NCBI GenBank assembly: GCA_021797365.1
Contig: JAJZZU010000102.1
Coordinates: forward strand, 1 to 7,976
Direction: 5' to 3'
From: Pseudomonadota bacterium
GTDB taxonomy: Bacteria > Pseudomonadota > Gammaproteobacteria > Acidiferrobacterales > Acidiferrobacteraceae
DNA length: 7,976 bases
Numbering within the stretch: the stretch's first letter is position 1; the number at the start of each line of letters is the position of its first letter. Shown in pieces: positions 1 through 6,280 of this stretch. The notes under the pieces were generated by a model. It ran no database searches and had not been told where the DNA came from. It saw only the letters and a list, made by a program, of their open reading frames with translations. A program made the translations under genes and the position numbers.

Positions 1-1
1 C

Positions 2-280
2 CAGAAGTACCAGCGGGCCTTGGCTGCCGAACTCCTGTGCCCCATAGAGGCCTTGAAGGCCTACCTGAACGGCAACACCTCGCCTGCGGGCGTCGATCTC
101 GCAGCCCGGGATTTCGGAGTCCCGATCGAGATCGTGGAGGCGGTGCTTTCCTATAACGGCATCTTGTCCTCGCGGGTCCGGTTCGGGGAACCCAAGACCG
201 GCTTTCCCTACTATCAGGGCCGCTTCGCCTCCGAGTTTGCCTGGCTTCCCGGGGGCAAGGGGGTCTCTACGATCAAATGA
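2..280 (+). CDS. C-terminal part of a probable ImmA/IrrE-family metallopeptidase (5' end outside window)
   Basis: The reading frame is open from the left edge (codons from position 2) to a TGA at 278-280, so this is the 3' end of a longer gene, 92 codons here. A TTG at position 20 could be taken as a start, but the frame continues upstream in the same style, so I treat the gene as truncated by the window. The segment ALAAELLCPIEAL followed by a helical stretch and FGVP looks like the region downstream of the HExxH zinc site in ImmA/IrrE (COG2856, DUF955) proteins, where an A-x-E-L-L-x-P element is common. The HExxH motif itself would lie outside the window. Such proteins are often paired with Xre-type regulators in stress, phage-repressor or toxin-antitoxin settings; whether that holds here cannot be seen. 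It looks unrelated to the sugar operon to the right. The family call rests on a short motif and is moderate. Confidence 0.6.
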   Translation, partial: QKYQRALAAELLCPIEALKAYLNGNTSPAGVDLAARDFGVPIEIVEAVLSYNGILSSRVRFGEPKTGFPYYQGRFASEFAWLPGGKGVSTIK

Positions 281-418
281 AGGACCGCCCTGCATCCGTG
301 CGGTCGTCCGTCCACGGTCGGCGCGAGGGGTGGGGATGTGATCGTGCAGGCGCCCGATGGCGGTGGTCGTCCGGCGTGTAACCTTTCGGATGTCTTCGGC
401 GTCTGAACACAAGATTAA

Positions 419-607
419 TCGGCTTGGCGGGGTGTAGGCCGGCCACCGCATGATCGGGGTGCCTTGGCGAGCGCGTTTGTTGCCAAGGCGGTCTTAGGCT
501 TGACGACGACAGAGGCGCTGATCGAACGGCTCAAAACGGACCGGGCATTGCGGTGGATCTGCGGCTTATCCGTGTGGAAGCGGGTCCCTGACACTCCCGG
601 CAGAACG
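419..607 (+). pseudogene. Remnant of an IS transposase N-terminal region (IS1182/IS5-like)
   Basis: Reading from 419 to the TGA at 608-610 gives a stretch containing ALASAFVAKAVLGL, then TTTEALIERLKTD, then RALRWICG and WKRVP. This order matches the N-terminal domain of IS1182/IS5-group DDE transposases (the DUF772 type), where a line like 'A-x-x-L-x-T-T-x-x-L-I-E-R-L-x-x-D-x-x-L-R-x-x-C-G' is followed by W and P-S-E. Here the frame is closed upstream by TAA at 416-418 and downstream by TGA at 608-610, there is no start codon in a sensible place, and no DDE catalytic core follows. About 63 codons remain, so the element is dead. I could not find matching terminal inverted repeats or a target duplication. 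The family assignment is by motif recall, not by search. Confidence 0.6.
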
Positions 608-738
608 TGAGGATCAGCGCCTCGAAGAGGAGCGTGAAGCCGGCAAGCTTACCGGCCCATGGGGGTTCGACTTGGCGCGCGGCCCTGTCAGAACACTGCT
701 GTACGCTGAGGCGGGGTGGTTATAGACAAGGTTTTTGC

Positions 739-767
739 TTGACGTTGATATGACGTCATTATAAATT
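739..767 (+). promoter_or_regulatory. Candidate sigma-70 promoter for the sugar operon
   Basis: TTGACG at 739-744 is a near-consensus -35 box. TATAAA at 760-765 is a five-of-six -10 box at 15-base spacing, and TAAATT at 762-767 is a weaker one at the ideal 17. The site lies in an AT-rich island within GC-rich DNA, about 100 bases before the first operon gene, in the right direction, and no other gap in the operon offers a comparable site. Transcription would begin near 772-775, leaving a leader of about 90 bases. Confidence 0.5.
740..758 (+). promoter_or_regulatory. Repeated TGACGT with TGACGTCA palindrome inside the promoter spacer
   Basis: TGACGT occurs at 740-745 and again at 751-756, an 11-base step or about one helical turn. 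The second copy forms the perfect 8-base palindrome TGACGTCA at 751-758. Both fall within the proposed promoter, the first overlapping the -35 box and the second in the spacer. This is the geometry expected for a dimeric regulator acting on promoter access, but I recognise no specific regulator and it may be coincidence. Confidence 0.25.
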
Positions 768-865
768 CTGGTAACCTGTGGTTTAACGCACATGGGAGCC
801 CCCTTAGCGCTGCGGGTTGTTAAGCACATTTTTGTGTATGGGCTGGAGGCCCGCCATACCCCAGT

Positions 866-1861
866 ATGATCGTGACCCGTACACCGTTTAGAATCTCGTT
901 TTTTGGCGGGGGAACGGATTATCCCACCTGGTTCCGGGAACATGGCGGCGTCGTTCTTGCGACCACGATCGACAAATACTGCTACATCAGTTGTCGGCGG
1001 CTACCACCGTTTTTCCCGCACAAGCACCGGATCGTCTACTCGGCGATCGAGAATGTTTCCTTCATTGAGGAGATTCAACACCCGGCTGTACGGGCGGTTC
1101 TGAGCTGGACTGAAGTAACGGAAGGCTTGGAGATCCATCATGACGGGGATCTGCCGGCGCGTTCGGGCTTGGGGTCAAGTTCTTCGTTTACGGTGGGACT
1201 TTTGCATGCGCTGAGTGCACTACGGGGTAGGTATGCGTCTAAGGAGGAGCTTGCTCGGAACGCGATCCATATCGAGCAAGATATTCTCAAGGAGAACGTC
1301 GGCTCGCAGGACCAGATTTCTGCCGCTTATGGCGGCTTCAATCGCATCGAGTTCAGTCGGAGCGGATCATTCACAGTGTCGCCGGTTCTGGTGCCGGCAG
1401 AGCGGCTCACGGAACTGCAAACCCATCTTCTCTTGTTTTTTACCGGTTTTTCCCGCATCGCATCCGAAGTGGCCGCATCCAAGATCAGCAACATGAAGAA
1501 CCGGGAAAAGGAACTATGCCGTATGCATGATATGGTCCAAGAGGGTATCGATATCCTCCAGGATGTCAACACGCCAATCGACGAATTCGGCGAGTTGTTG
1601 CACCAGCATTGGCAATATAAGCGATCCCTTTCAGACGCGGTGAGTAACAGCGATATTGACGCGATTTACGCTGAGGCAATGGCCGGCGGCGCCGATGGCG
1701 GCAAGCTCCTTGGGGCAGGCGGAGGTGGCTTTATGTTAATCTGTGCGCGGCCGGAACGGCATCAAGATATTCGGTCACGCCTGCGCAGGCTTATCCACGT
1801 TCCATTCAAATTCGAAGATTCTGGGAGCAAAGTCGTTTTGTACCAGCCAAATGGCCTCTAA
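866..1861 (+). CDS. hddA: HddA-like D-glycero-alpha-D-manno-heptose-7-phosphate kinase (GHMP family)
   Basis: This 331-residue protein is a cytoplasmic GHMP-superfamily sugar kinase. It begins MIVTRTPFRISFFGGGTDYP, the typical N-terminus of HddA and its close relatives. The GHMP ATP-binding loop is LPARSGLGSSSSF at residues 96-108, and the C-terminal glycine-rich motif is LGAGGGGF at 282-289. In the known pathway HddA phosphorylates heptose 7-phosphate at the alpha C1 position, giving the 1,7-bisphosphate that leads to GDP-heptose. The length is normal for the family and no key motif is missing. There is no other in-frame ATG, GTG or TTG back to a TAA at 821-823, which fixes the start, although GGAGG at 845-849 lies 16 bases away. 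The HddC-like gene at the end of the operon supports the heptose reading. Related GHMP kinases act on fucose, so the exact substrate is inferred. It is the first gene of the operon; the next starts directly after its stop codon. Confidence 0.82.
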   Translation: MIVTRTPFRISFFGGGTDYPTWFREHGGVVLATTIDKYCYISCRRLPPFFPHKHRIVYSAIENVSFIEEIQHPAVRAVLSWTEVTEGLEIHHDGDLPARSGLGSSSSFTVGLLHALSALRGRYASKEELARNAIHIEQDILKENVGSQDQISAAYGGFNRIEFSRSGSFTVSPVLVPAERLTELQTHLLLFFTGFSRIASEVAASKISNMKNREKELCRMHDMVQEGIDILQDVNTPIDEFGELLHQHWQYKRSLSDAVSNSDIDAIYAEAMAGGADGGKLLGAGGGGFMLICARPERHQDIRSRLRRLIHVPFKFEDSGSKVVLYQPNGL

Positions 1862-2815
1862 GTGATGGTCGCAGCGTGTGGAATTTACGTCGCCGGCCAT
1901 AACGGCTTGATTGGCTCAGCCGTCGTGAGGCGCTTGTCCGGTGCAGGACTCGGGCCACTCGTGACCGCGGACCGTCGGTCGCTTGATCTTGCGGATCACT
2001 TGGCTGTTCAGGCATTTTTCGCGGCGAACCGGCCGGACTACGTGGTACTGGCAGCCGGAAAGGTGGGCGGGATAGTCGAAAATCAGGCCCACCCGGCCGA
2101 TTTCATGAATCAGAATTTGGCTATCCAATTGAACGTTTTCGCGGCCGCTCACCAATATGGGGTCAAAAAACTATTATTTTTTGGTTCCTCTTGCATGTAC
2201 CCGCGGGAGTGTAGCCAGCCGATGCCCGAGACGCATCTTCTGGCCGGTAAACCCGAACCGACAAGTGCGGCGTATGCCGTTTCGAAACTGGCCGGCATCC
2301 AGATGTGCCTTGCCTACAACCAGCAGTATGGCAGCAAGCGCTTTATTCCGTTGATACCCAATAGTGTCTATGGCCCGAACGATAATTTCGACCCGAAGAC
2401 GGGTCACGTGCTCTCGGCGCTTATTCATCGCCTCCATGAGGCAAAAATGCAGAAAAAGGCGAGCGTTCTATTGTGGGGCACAGGGTTGCCGCGCCGCGAA
2501 TTTGTGCATGCTGATGACGTGGCGGACGCCTGCCTATTTTTATTAACGCATGACGTCGCCGACCTTGAGCTGCCGCTGAATATCGGCATCGGGGTAGATT
2601 ATTCAATCCGCGAGCTGGCAGAGGCGATCGCGGGTATCGTAGGCTACCGGGGCCGGCTCGAATGGGATACGAGCAAACCGGATGGGGCCCCACGCAAGTT
2701 ACTGGATAGCTCAAGGATTTACGGTTATGGCTGGACACCATCGGTCCCGCTTGATAAGGGGCTGAAGGAAACTTATGCGTGGTACCTGACACACGTGCCC
2801 AGCGCGGTCGCTTAG
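1862..2815 (+). CDS. GDP-L-fucose synthase / ColC-like NAD(P)-dependent epimerase-reductase
   Basis: The product (317 residues) is an extended short-chain dehydrogenase of the Fcl/WcaG type. The Rossmann loop G-H-N-G-L-I-G is at residues 12-18. The catalytic set of GDP-fucose synthase is present: S109-S110-C111 in GSSCMYP, Y138 and K142 in YAVSK, and H182 in the GHVLSAL segment, matching the Ser, Cys, Tyr, Lys and His of the E. coli enzyme. Such enzymes take a GDP-4-keto-6-deoxy sugar, epimerise at C3 and/or C5, then reduce C4 with NADPH. Next to a ColD-like dehydratase it could act like ColC, epimerising and reducing the 3-deoxygenated product; with a heptose substrate it would resemble the Campylobacter GDP-heptose epimerase/reductases. 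The GTG start abuts the TAA of the kinase gene, and an ATG follows at once (1865), so either could be the start. I see no clear ribosome site, so translational coupling is likely. Family call firm, exact substrate uncertain. Confidence 0.83.
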   Translation: MMVAACGIYVAGHNGLIGSAVVRRLSGAGLGPLVTADRRSLDLADHLAVQAFFAANRPDYVVLAAGKVGGIVENQAHPADFMNQNLAIQLNVFAAAHQYGVKKLLFFGSSCMYPRECSQPMPETHLLAGKPEPTSAAYAVSKLAGIQMCLAYNQQYGSKRFIPLIPNSVYGPNDNFDPKTGHVLSALIHRLHEAKMQKKASVLLWGTGLPRREFVHADDVADACLFLLTHDVADLELPLNIGIGVDYSIRELAEAIAGIVGYRGRLEWDTSKPDGAPRKLLDSSRIYGYGWTPSVPLDKGLKETYAWYLTHVPSAVA

Positions 2816-2837
2816 AGGGAGAGGGGGTAAGAGCTTG
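2816..2837 (+). promoter_or_regulatory. Ribosome binding site supporting a TTG start
   Basis: The bases just before the TTG at 2835 are purine-rich, with GAGGGGG at 2821-2827 and a 7-base spacer. There is no ATG or GTG near the beginning of this frame, and the conserved transketolase N-terminal sequence follows soon after. This strong site is what decides for the TTG as the true start. Confidence 0.6.
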
Positions 2838-3653
2838 CTACTCAGTTCGGAAGACTTGCGGACAAAGGCCCACTGGGTGTGGCGAGAAACCTTAAGGGTG
2901 CATAGGCACGCCCCGGAAACGCGGCTTGCGTCTTCGCTTTCACCTATTGAGATATTTGTCGCTCTTTACTACGGCGGTGTCCTGCGCTTTGATGCGCAAG
3001 AGCCCCTGTCCGAGCTGCGGGACCGCTGTATAGTAAGTAAGGGACATGGTTCGGTGTGCTTGTACCCCATTCTGGCGGATCTCGGTTTTTACGCGAAGGA
3101 GGAGCTCGGGAGGGTCTGCAAATCCGGGGGATTCCTTGGCGGCATCCCGGACCCCGTGATCCCAGGCTACGAGACGGTGAACGGCTCGCTCGGTCATGGT
3201 CTTGGGGTCGCCACCGGGGTCGCGCTCGCCCTCAAGCGCAAGGCCAGCGACCGAAACGTATACGTTGTCCTAGGGGATGGGGAGCTGCATGAAGGTGCCG
3301 TATGGGAGGCCATCATGTTTGCCTCGCAGCATCGCCTCGATAATCTCAACCTCATCGTCGATGATAACCGGGTAAGCATGCTGGGCCATACTGACAACAT
3401 TATTTCCAATCAGCGACTCTCAGAACGCCTGGGGGCGTTCGGTTGGGAGGTGCACGAAGTGGACGGACATGACGTCGAGGCCGTACAAGGGATACTTCAG
3501 GCTATGACAGTAACCCAAAATGGTAAGCCTAAGGGCTTGATAGCGAGGACTCTGAAAGGCCACGGCGTGCCTGGGCTTGAGGATCAGGACCTTGCGCATA
3601 TCATGAACCCGAAGCCCGAATTATTGGACAGCCTCTTAGGGCAAGACGAATGA
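2835..3653 (+). CDS. Split transketolase, N-terminal (TPP-binding) subunit
   Basis: This 272-residue cytoplasmic protein is the pyrophosphate-binding half of a two-gene transketolase. SKGHGS at about 68-73 is the conserved His-bearing loop, GSLGHGLG follows, and the thiamine diphosphate motif runs from GDGELHEG (147-154) to D177-N178, with D148 and N178 the expected Mg2+ ligands. Full-length transketolases are over 600 residues; together with the next gene the total (about 610) matches. The enzyme moves two-carbon ketol units between sugar phosphates and can make sedoheptulose 7-phosphate, the precursor of ADP- and GDP-heptoses. In a sugar-nucleotide operon it is probably a dedicated copy, either feeding heptose synthesis or adding a two-carbon branch to a keto sugar; the sequence does not decide between them. 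Translation starts at TTG, and the stop overlaps the next ATG by four bases, so the two halves are likely made in equal amounts. Confidence 0.87.
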   Translation: MLLSSEDLRTKAHWVWRETLRVHRHAPETRLASSLSPIEIFVALYYGGVLRFDAQEPLSELRDRCIVSKGHGSVCLYPILADLGFYAKEELGRVCKSGGFLGGIPDPVIPGYETVNGSLGHGLGVATGVALALKRKASDRNVYVVLGDGELHEGAVWEAIMFASQHRLDNLNLIVDDNRVSMLGHTDNIISNQRLSERLGAFGWEVHEVDGHDVEAVQGILQAMTVTQNGKPKGLIARTLKGHGVPGLEDQDLAHIMNPKPELLDSLLGQDE

Positions 3654-4669
3654 CGGCGAAGCCGCGCGCGATGCGAGACGCGCTTCTTGACAATATCTGG
3701 CGCACGATGGCGCAGGATGACCGCATCTTTTTTCTGAGTGCGGATTTCGGTTCGCCCGTGCTCGACAAGATCCGACGCGACTTCCCGGAGCGATTCGTCA
3801 ATGTCGGGATTGCGGAGCAGAACCTGATAAATGTTTCGGCGGGGCTTGCGCTTGAGGGTTATAAGGTCTTTGCCTACGCTATTGCCCCGTTTATTACGAT
3901 GCGCTGTTGCGAACAGATCCGGGTCAACTTGGCGCTCTTATCCGAAGTCAGACAGATGAACGTCAACTTGATCGGTGTCGGAGCAGGCTATAGCTACGTG
4001 GTTTCGGGGCCAACCCATCAGTGCTATGAAGACCTCACGATTATGCGCGCCTTCCCCAACATGGCCGTGCTTTCGCCCGCAGACCACGTGACCGCCGAGC
4101 AACTGTTGGACCGCTGTCTTTCCCAGTCCGGGCCCAAATATCTGCGGTTGGACGCGCAGGTGCTTCCGGCTATTTATGGCGATGTGGCTATCGATAAGGA
4201 CGCAGGCTTCCATGTGCACGGCGCAGCGTCCCCTGCAGTCTATCTCCTGGCGACCGGATATATGGTCCACACGGCCCTTGCGGTTGCGGCAACACTGAGG
4301 TCTGAAGGCATCACGGTGTCTGTTGTGGATCTTTTCGACCTCACTGGCTTTGATCGCGATCGTCTCGCCTCTTTGCTCTCATCCTCACGCGGCATAGTGA
4401 CGATGGAGGAGGGTTTTGTCGGGCGTGGCGGACTTGACAGTCTCGTGTTTGATTATCTGAACGCGCGACAATACGAAGGTTCGATCCTGAACATCGGGGT
4501 CGAGGCCAGATACCGCTTTGATCTTGGGACGCGGGCGGAGCTACACGAGCAGGTCGGTATCGGGGTAGAGGTCGTCACAAAACGGACGCGGGAATTCGCT
4601 CTTCGGCTCGCGTTTGCGCAAATTCCAGTCGGGCGTTCGGGACGGCGGCCGACTTCGACCCCTGCATAG
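3650..4669 (+). CDS. Split transketolase, C-terminal subunit
   Basis: This 339-residue protein carries the pyrimidine-binding and C-terminal domains of transketolase. The pyrimidine domain covers roughly residues 1-170 and includes FVNVGIAEQNLIN, where E56 aligns with the glutamate that activates thiamine diphosphate. The C-terminal domain from about 190 on includes YLLATGYMVHTAL and the VSVVDLFDL and GIVTMEEGF segments typical of transketolase and DXS-like proteins. It would form an alpha2-beta2 enzyme with the preceding subunit, the active site lying at their interface. The ATGA overlap with the upstream gene (3650-3653) is the classic sign of a coupled pair. I see no truncation or missing catalytic residue. 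The loop GIAEQN resembles that of small split transketolases and DXS more than full-length E. coli TktA, so substrate range cannot be assumed. The gap to the next gene is 43 bases with no terminator-like hairpin. Confidence 0.86.
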   Translation: MTAKPRAMRDALLDNIWRTMAQDDRIFFLSADFGSPVLDKIRRDFPERFVNVGIAEQNLINVSAGLALEGYKVFAYAIAPFITMRCCEQIRVNLALLSEVRQMNVNLIGVGAGYSYVVSGPTHQCYEDLTIMRAFPNMAVLSPADHVTAEQLLDRCLSQSGPKYLRLDAQVLPAIYGDVAIDKDAGFHVHGAASPAVYLLATGYMVHTALAVAATLRSEGITVSVVDLFDLTGFDRDRLASLLSSSRGIVTMEEGFVGRGGLDSLVFDYLNARQYEGSILNIGVEARYRFDLGTRAELHEQVGIGVEVVTKRTREFALRLAFAQIPVGRSGRRPTSTPA

Positions 4670-4712
4670 CAAAGCGGGGCGTCTTTAATCGAACACTGTT
4701 GGTGCGGGAGCC

Positions 4713-6248
4713 ATGCGAAAACTGGACGTACTTTTTATAAACCCGGACTCCTCAGCGAAGGCGTACCAGGGGCTTGCGAATGTGTATGCGGCCATAGAGC
4801 CACCGACATGGGCTCTGCTATTGGCGGAGTCATGCCGGGCCAAGGGTTTTGGAGCTGCCATACTCGATTGCGACGCCGAGCGCCTGACGATTGAGCAAGC
4901 GCTCGCGCGCATCGAGGAAATAGGGCCGCGGCTCGTGGTGTTTACGGTCTATGGGCAAAACCCCAATTCCGGTACGACGAATATGATAGGGGCAATAGGG
5001 CTTGGGGCAGCACTCAAGACCGCAAAGCCGGACATTCCAATCGCCTTTGTGGGCTCCCATACGAGCGCCCTTCCGCGAGAGGTGCTTTCCTATCCATTTG
5101 TCGACGTCGTTTTTCTGAATGAGGGCGTCTACGCGCTCCATAACCTTCTTGCGAGCGACCTTGGGAACGACCTAGGGCGAATCAAGGGGATCGGCTACAG
5201 AAAAACGGTGGCCGGCAGTCCACCCGTGCTCATGTTAAATCCGCCCGAGACGGTAGTGCCGTCGGAGCGAATGGATGTGGATCTGCCCGGCTATGCCTGG
5301 GACTTGTTGCCCTACAAGAGCAAGCCCTTGGATCTGTACCGAGCCCACTTTTGGCACGCTGGGTTCGATCATGATCAACGCACGCCTTTTGCCGCGATCT
5401 ATACGTCGCTCGGCTGTCAATTTGCTTGCGACTTTTGTATGATTAATATCGTCAACCGGAATGATAACGGTGAGGAAATAGACGCCTCACATTCCCGGGG
5501 GATGCGGTTCTGGAGCCCGGGATGGGTTGCGCGCGAGATGCGCAAACTAGCGGATCTAGGCGTAAAGACACTTCGCATCAGCGACGAAATGTTCTTTCTG
5601 AATAGGCGGTATTATGTACCTGTGCTTGAGCAGGTCATAGAGAACCGCTTTGACTTTAACATGTGGACCTATGCTCGCGTAGACAGCGTCCGGAGAGACC
5701 AGCTGGACTTGTTTAAGCGCGCAGGCGTCAATTGGCTTGCGCTCGGCGTAGAGGCCGGCAACCAGGTAGTGAGACAGGAGGTCGCCAAAGGATCGTTCAA
5801 GGACGTGAACATTCGGGATGTATGTGGGACCATCCGGGATGCGGGTATTAATGCCATCAATAATTATATCTTTGGATTCCCGGACGATACGCTTGAGACG
5901 ATGCAGGAAACGCTGGACCTTGCCATTGAGCTCAATAGCGAGATGGCAAACATGTACCCCTGCCAGGCGCTTCCGGGTAGCCCCATGTATTACATCGCTC
6001 GTAAGAACGGCTGGAAGCTGCCGGAATCATTCGAGGGATACGCCTTCCTTTCGTATGAGTCGGAGCCCTTGCCTACGAAGCATCTGACTTCCGCCGAGGT
6101 TCTGAGATTCCGCGATGAGGCGTGGCAGCGGTATTTTAGGAGACCTGAATATCTGGACTTGGTGGAGGCAAAGTTTGGGCTGGCGCAGCGCAAGAACGTC
6201 GAGGACATGGCACAGATTCGTCTCAAACGGAAGATTCTTGGGGACTGA
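4713..6248 (+). CDS. B12-binding-domain radical SAM protein (class B type)
   Basis: The 511-residue product has two visible parts. Residues 1 to about 170 form a Rossmann-like fold of the cobalamin-binding type (LFINPD, then ILDCDAE, VVFTVYGQNP, IAFVGSHTSALP and a VFLNEG turn). The radical SAM core follows, with the cluster motif C235-x3-C239-x2-C242 preceded by IYTSLG. Later blocks fit the core barrel: KTLRISDEMFFLN, NMWTYARVDS, LALGVEAGN and NAINNYIFGFPDDTLETM. The C-terminal 90 residues are a less conserved cap. No DxHxxG motif is present, so any cobalamin would be bound without the histidine ligand, as in many class B methylases. Members methylate unreactive carbons (Fom3, GenK) or do other radical chemistry. 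In this operon a C-methylation or carbon rearrangement of the sugar is plausible but inferred. The start ATG has GGGAG only two bases upstream, and no alternative start lies nearby. Confidence 0.85.
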   Translation: MRKLDVLFINPDSSAKAYQGLANVYAAIEPPTWALLLAESCRAKGFGAAILDCDAERLTIEQALARIEEIGPRLVVFTVYGQNPNSGTTNMIGAIGLGAALKTAKPDIPIAFVGSHTSALPREVLSYPFVDVVFLNEGVYALHNLLASDLGNDLGRIKGIGYRKTVAGSPPVLMLNPPETVVPSERMDVDLPGYAWDLLPYKSKPLDLYRAHFWHAGFDHDQRTPFAAIYTSLGCQFACDFCMINIVNRNDNGEEIDASHSRGMRFWSPGWVAREMRKLADLGVKTLRISDEMFFLNRRYYVPVLEQVIENRFDFNMWTYARVDSVRRDQLDLFKRAGVNWLALGVEAGNQVVRQEVAKGSFKDVNIRDVCGTIRDAGINAINNYIFGFPDDTLETMQETLDLAIELNSEMANMYPCQALPGSPMYYIARKNGWKLPESFEGYAFLSYESEPLPTKHLTSAEVLRFRDEAWQRYFRRPEYLDLVEAKFGLAQRKNVEDMAQIRLKRKILGD

Positions 6249-6280
6249 TCGCTAACCTGTACGATAGACAAGAGGAACGT

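Larger units (their letters stand above)
281..865. other. 585-base intergenic region between unrelated gene and sugar operon
   Basis: I see no intact gene here on either strand. The left part (281-418) is GC-rich with no convincing coding signal; a small GACCGC/GCGGTC inverted repeat at 283-305 lies just after the first gene but lacks a T tract. The middle (419-607) reads as a decayed transposase fragment. After it, frame 3 stays open to a TAG at 723-725 with a weakly coding-like peptide. From about 720 to 780 the DNA becomes clearly AT-richer and carries the best promoter candidate, followed by a leader of roughly 90 bases before the first operon gene. The whole looks like a junction where mobile DNA once inserted beside the polysaccharide locus. 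Confidence 0.7.

Noticed and set aside
283..305. GACCGC / GCGGTC inverted repeat just after the first gene, as a possible terminator
   Set aside because: The stem is only six pairs, the loop is 11 bases and no run of T follows.
461..489. Perfect 8-base inverted repeat GCCTTGGC / GCCAAGGC with a 13-base loop
   Set aside because: It lies inside the transposase remnant, has no T tract and does not bound an element, so chance or relic coding sequence explains it.
614..943. 109-residue open frame on the - strand overlapping the promoter and the kinase start
   Set aside because: Low-complexity, Arg/Ser-rich translation with no recognisable domain; it overlaps the clearly conserved start of the kinase and the promoter region.
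2421..2792. 123-residue open frame on the - strand inside the Fcl-like gene
   Set aside because: Antisense shadow of a real gene; Pro/Arg-rich composition and no domain.
4670..4712. Possible terminator or second promoter between the transketolase and radical SAM genes
   Set aside because: Only 43 bases, with no stable hairpin plus T tract and no paired -35/-10 boxes; continuous transcription is simpler.
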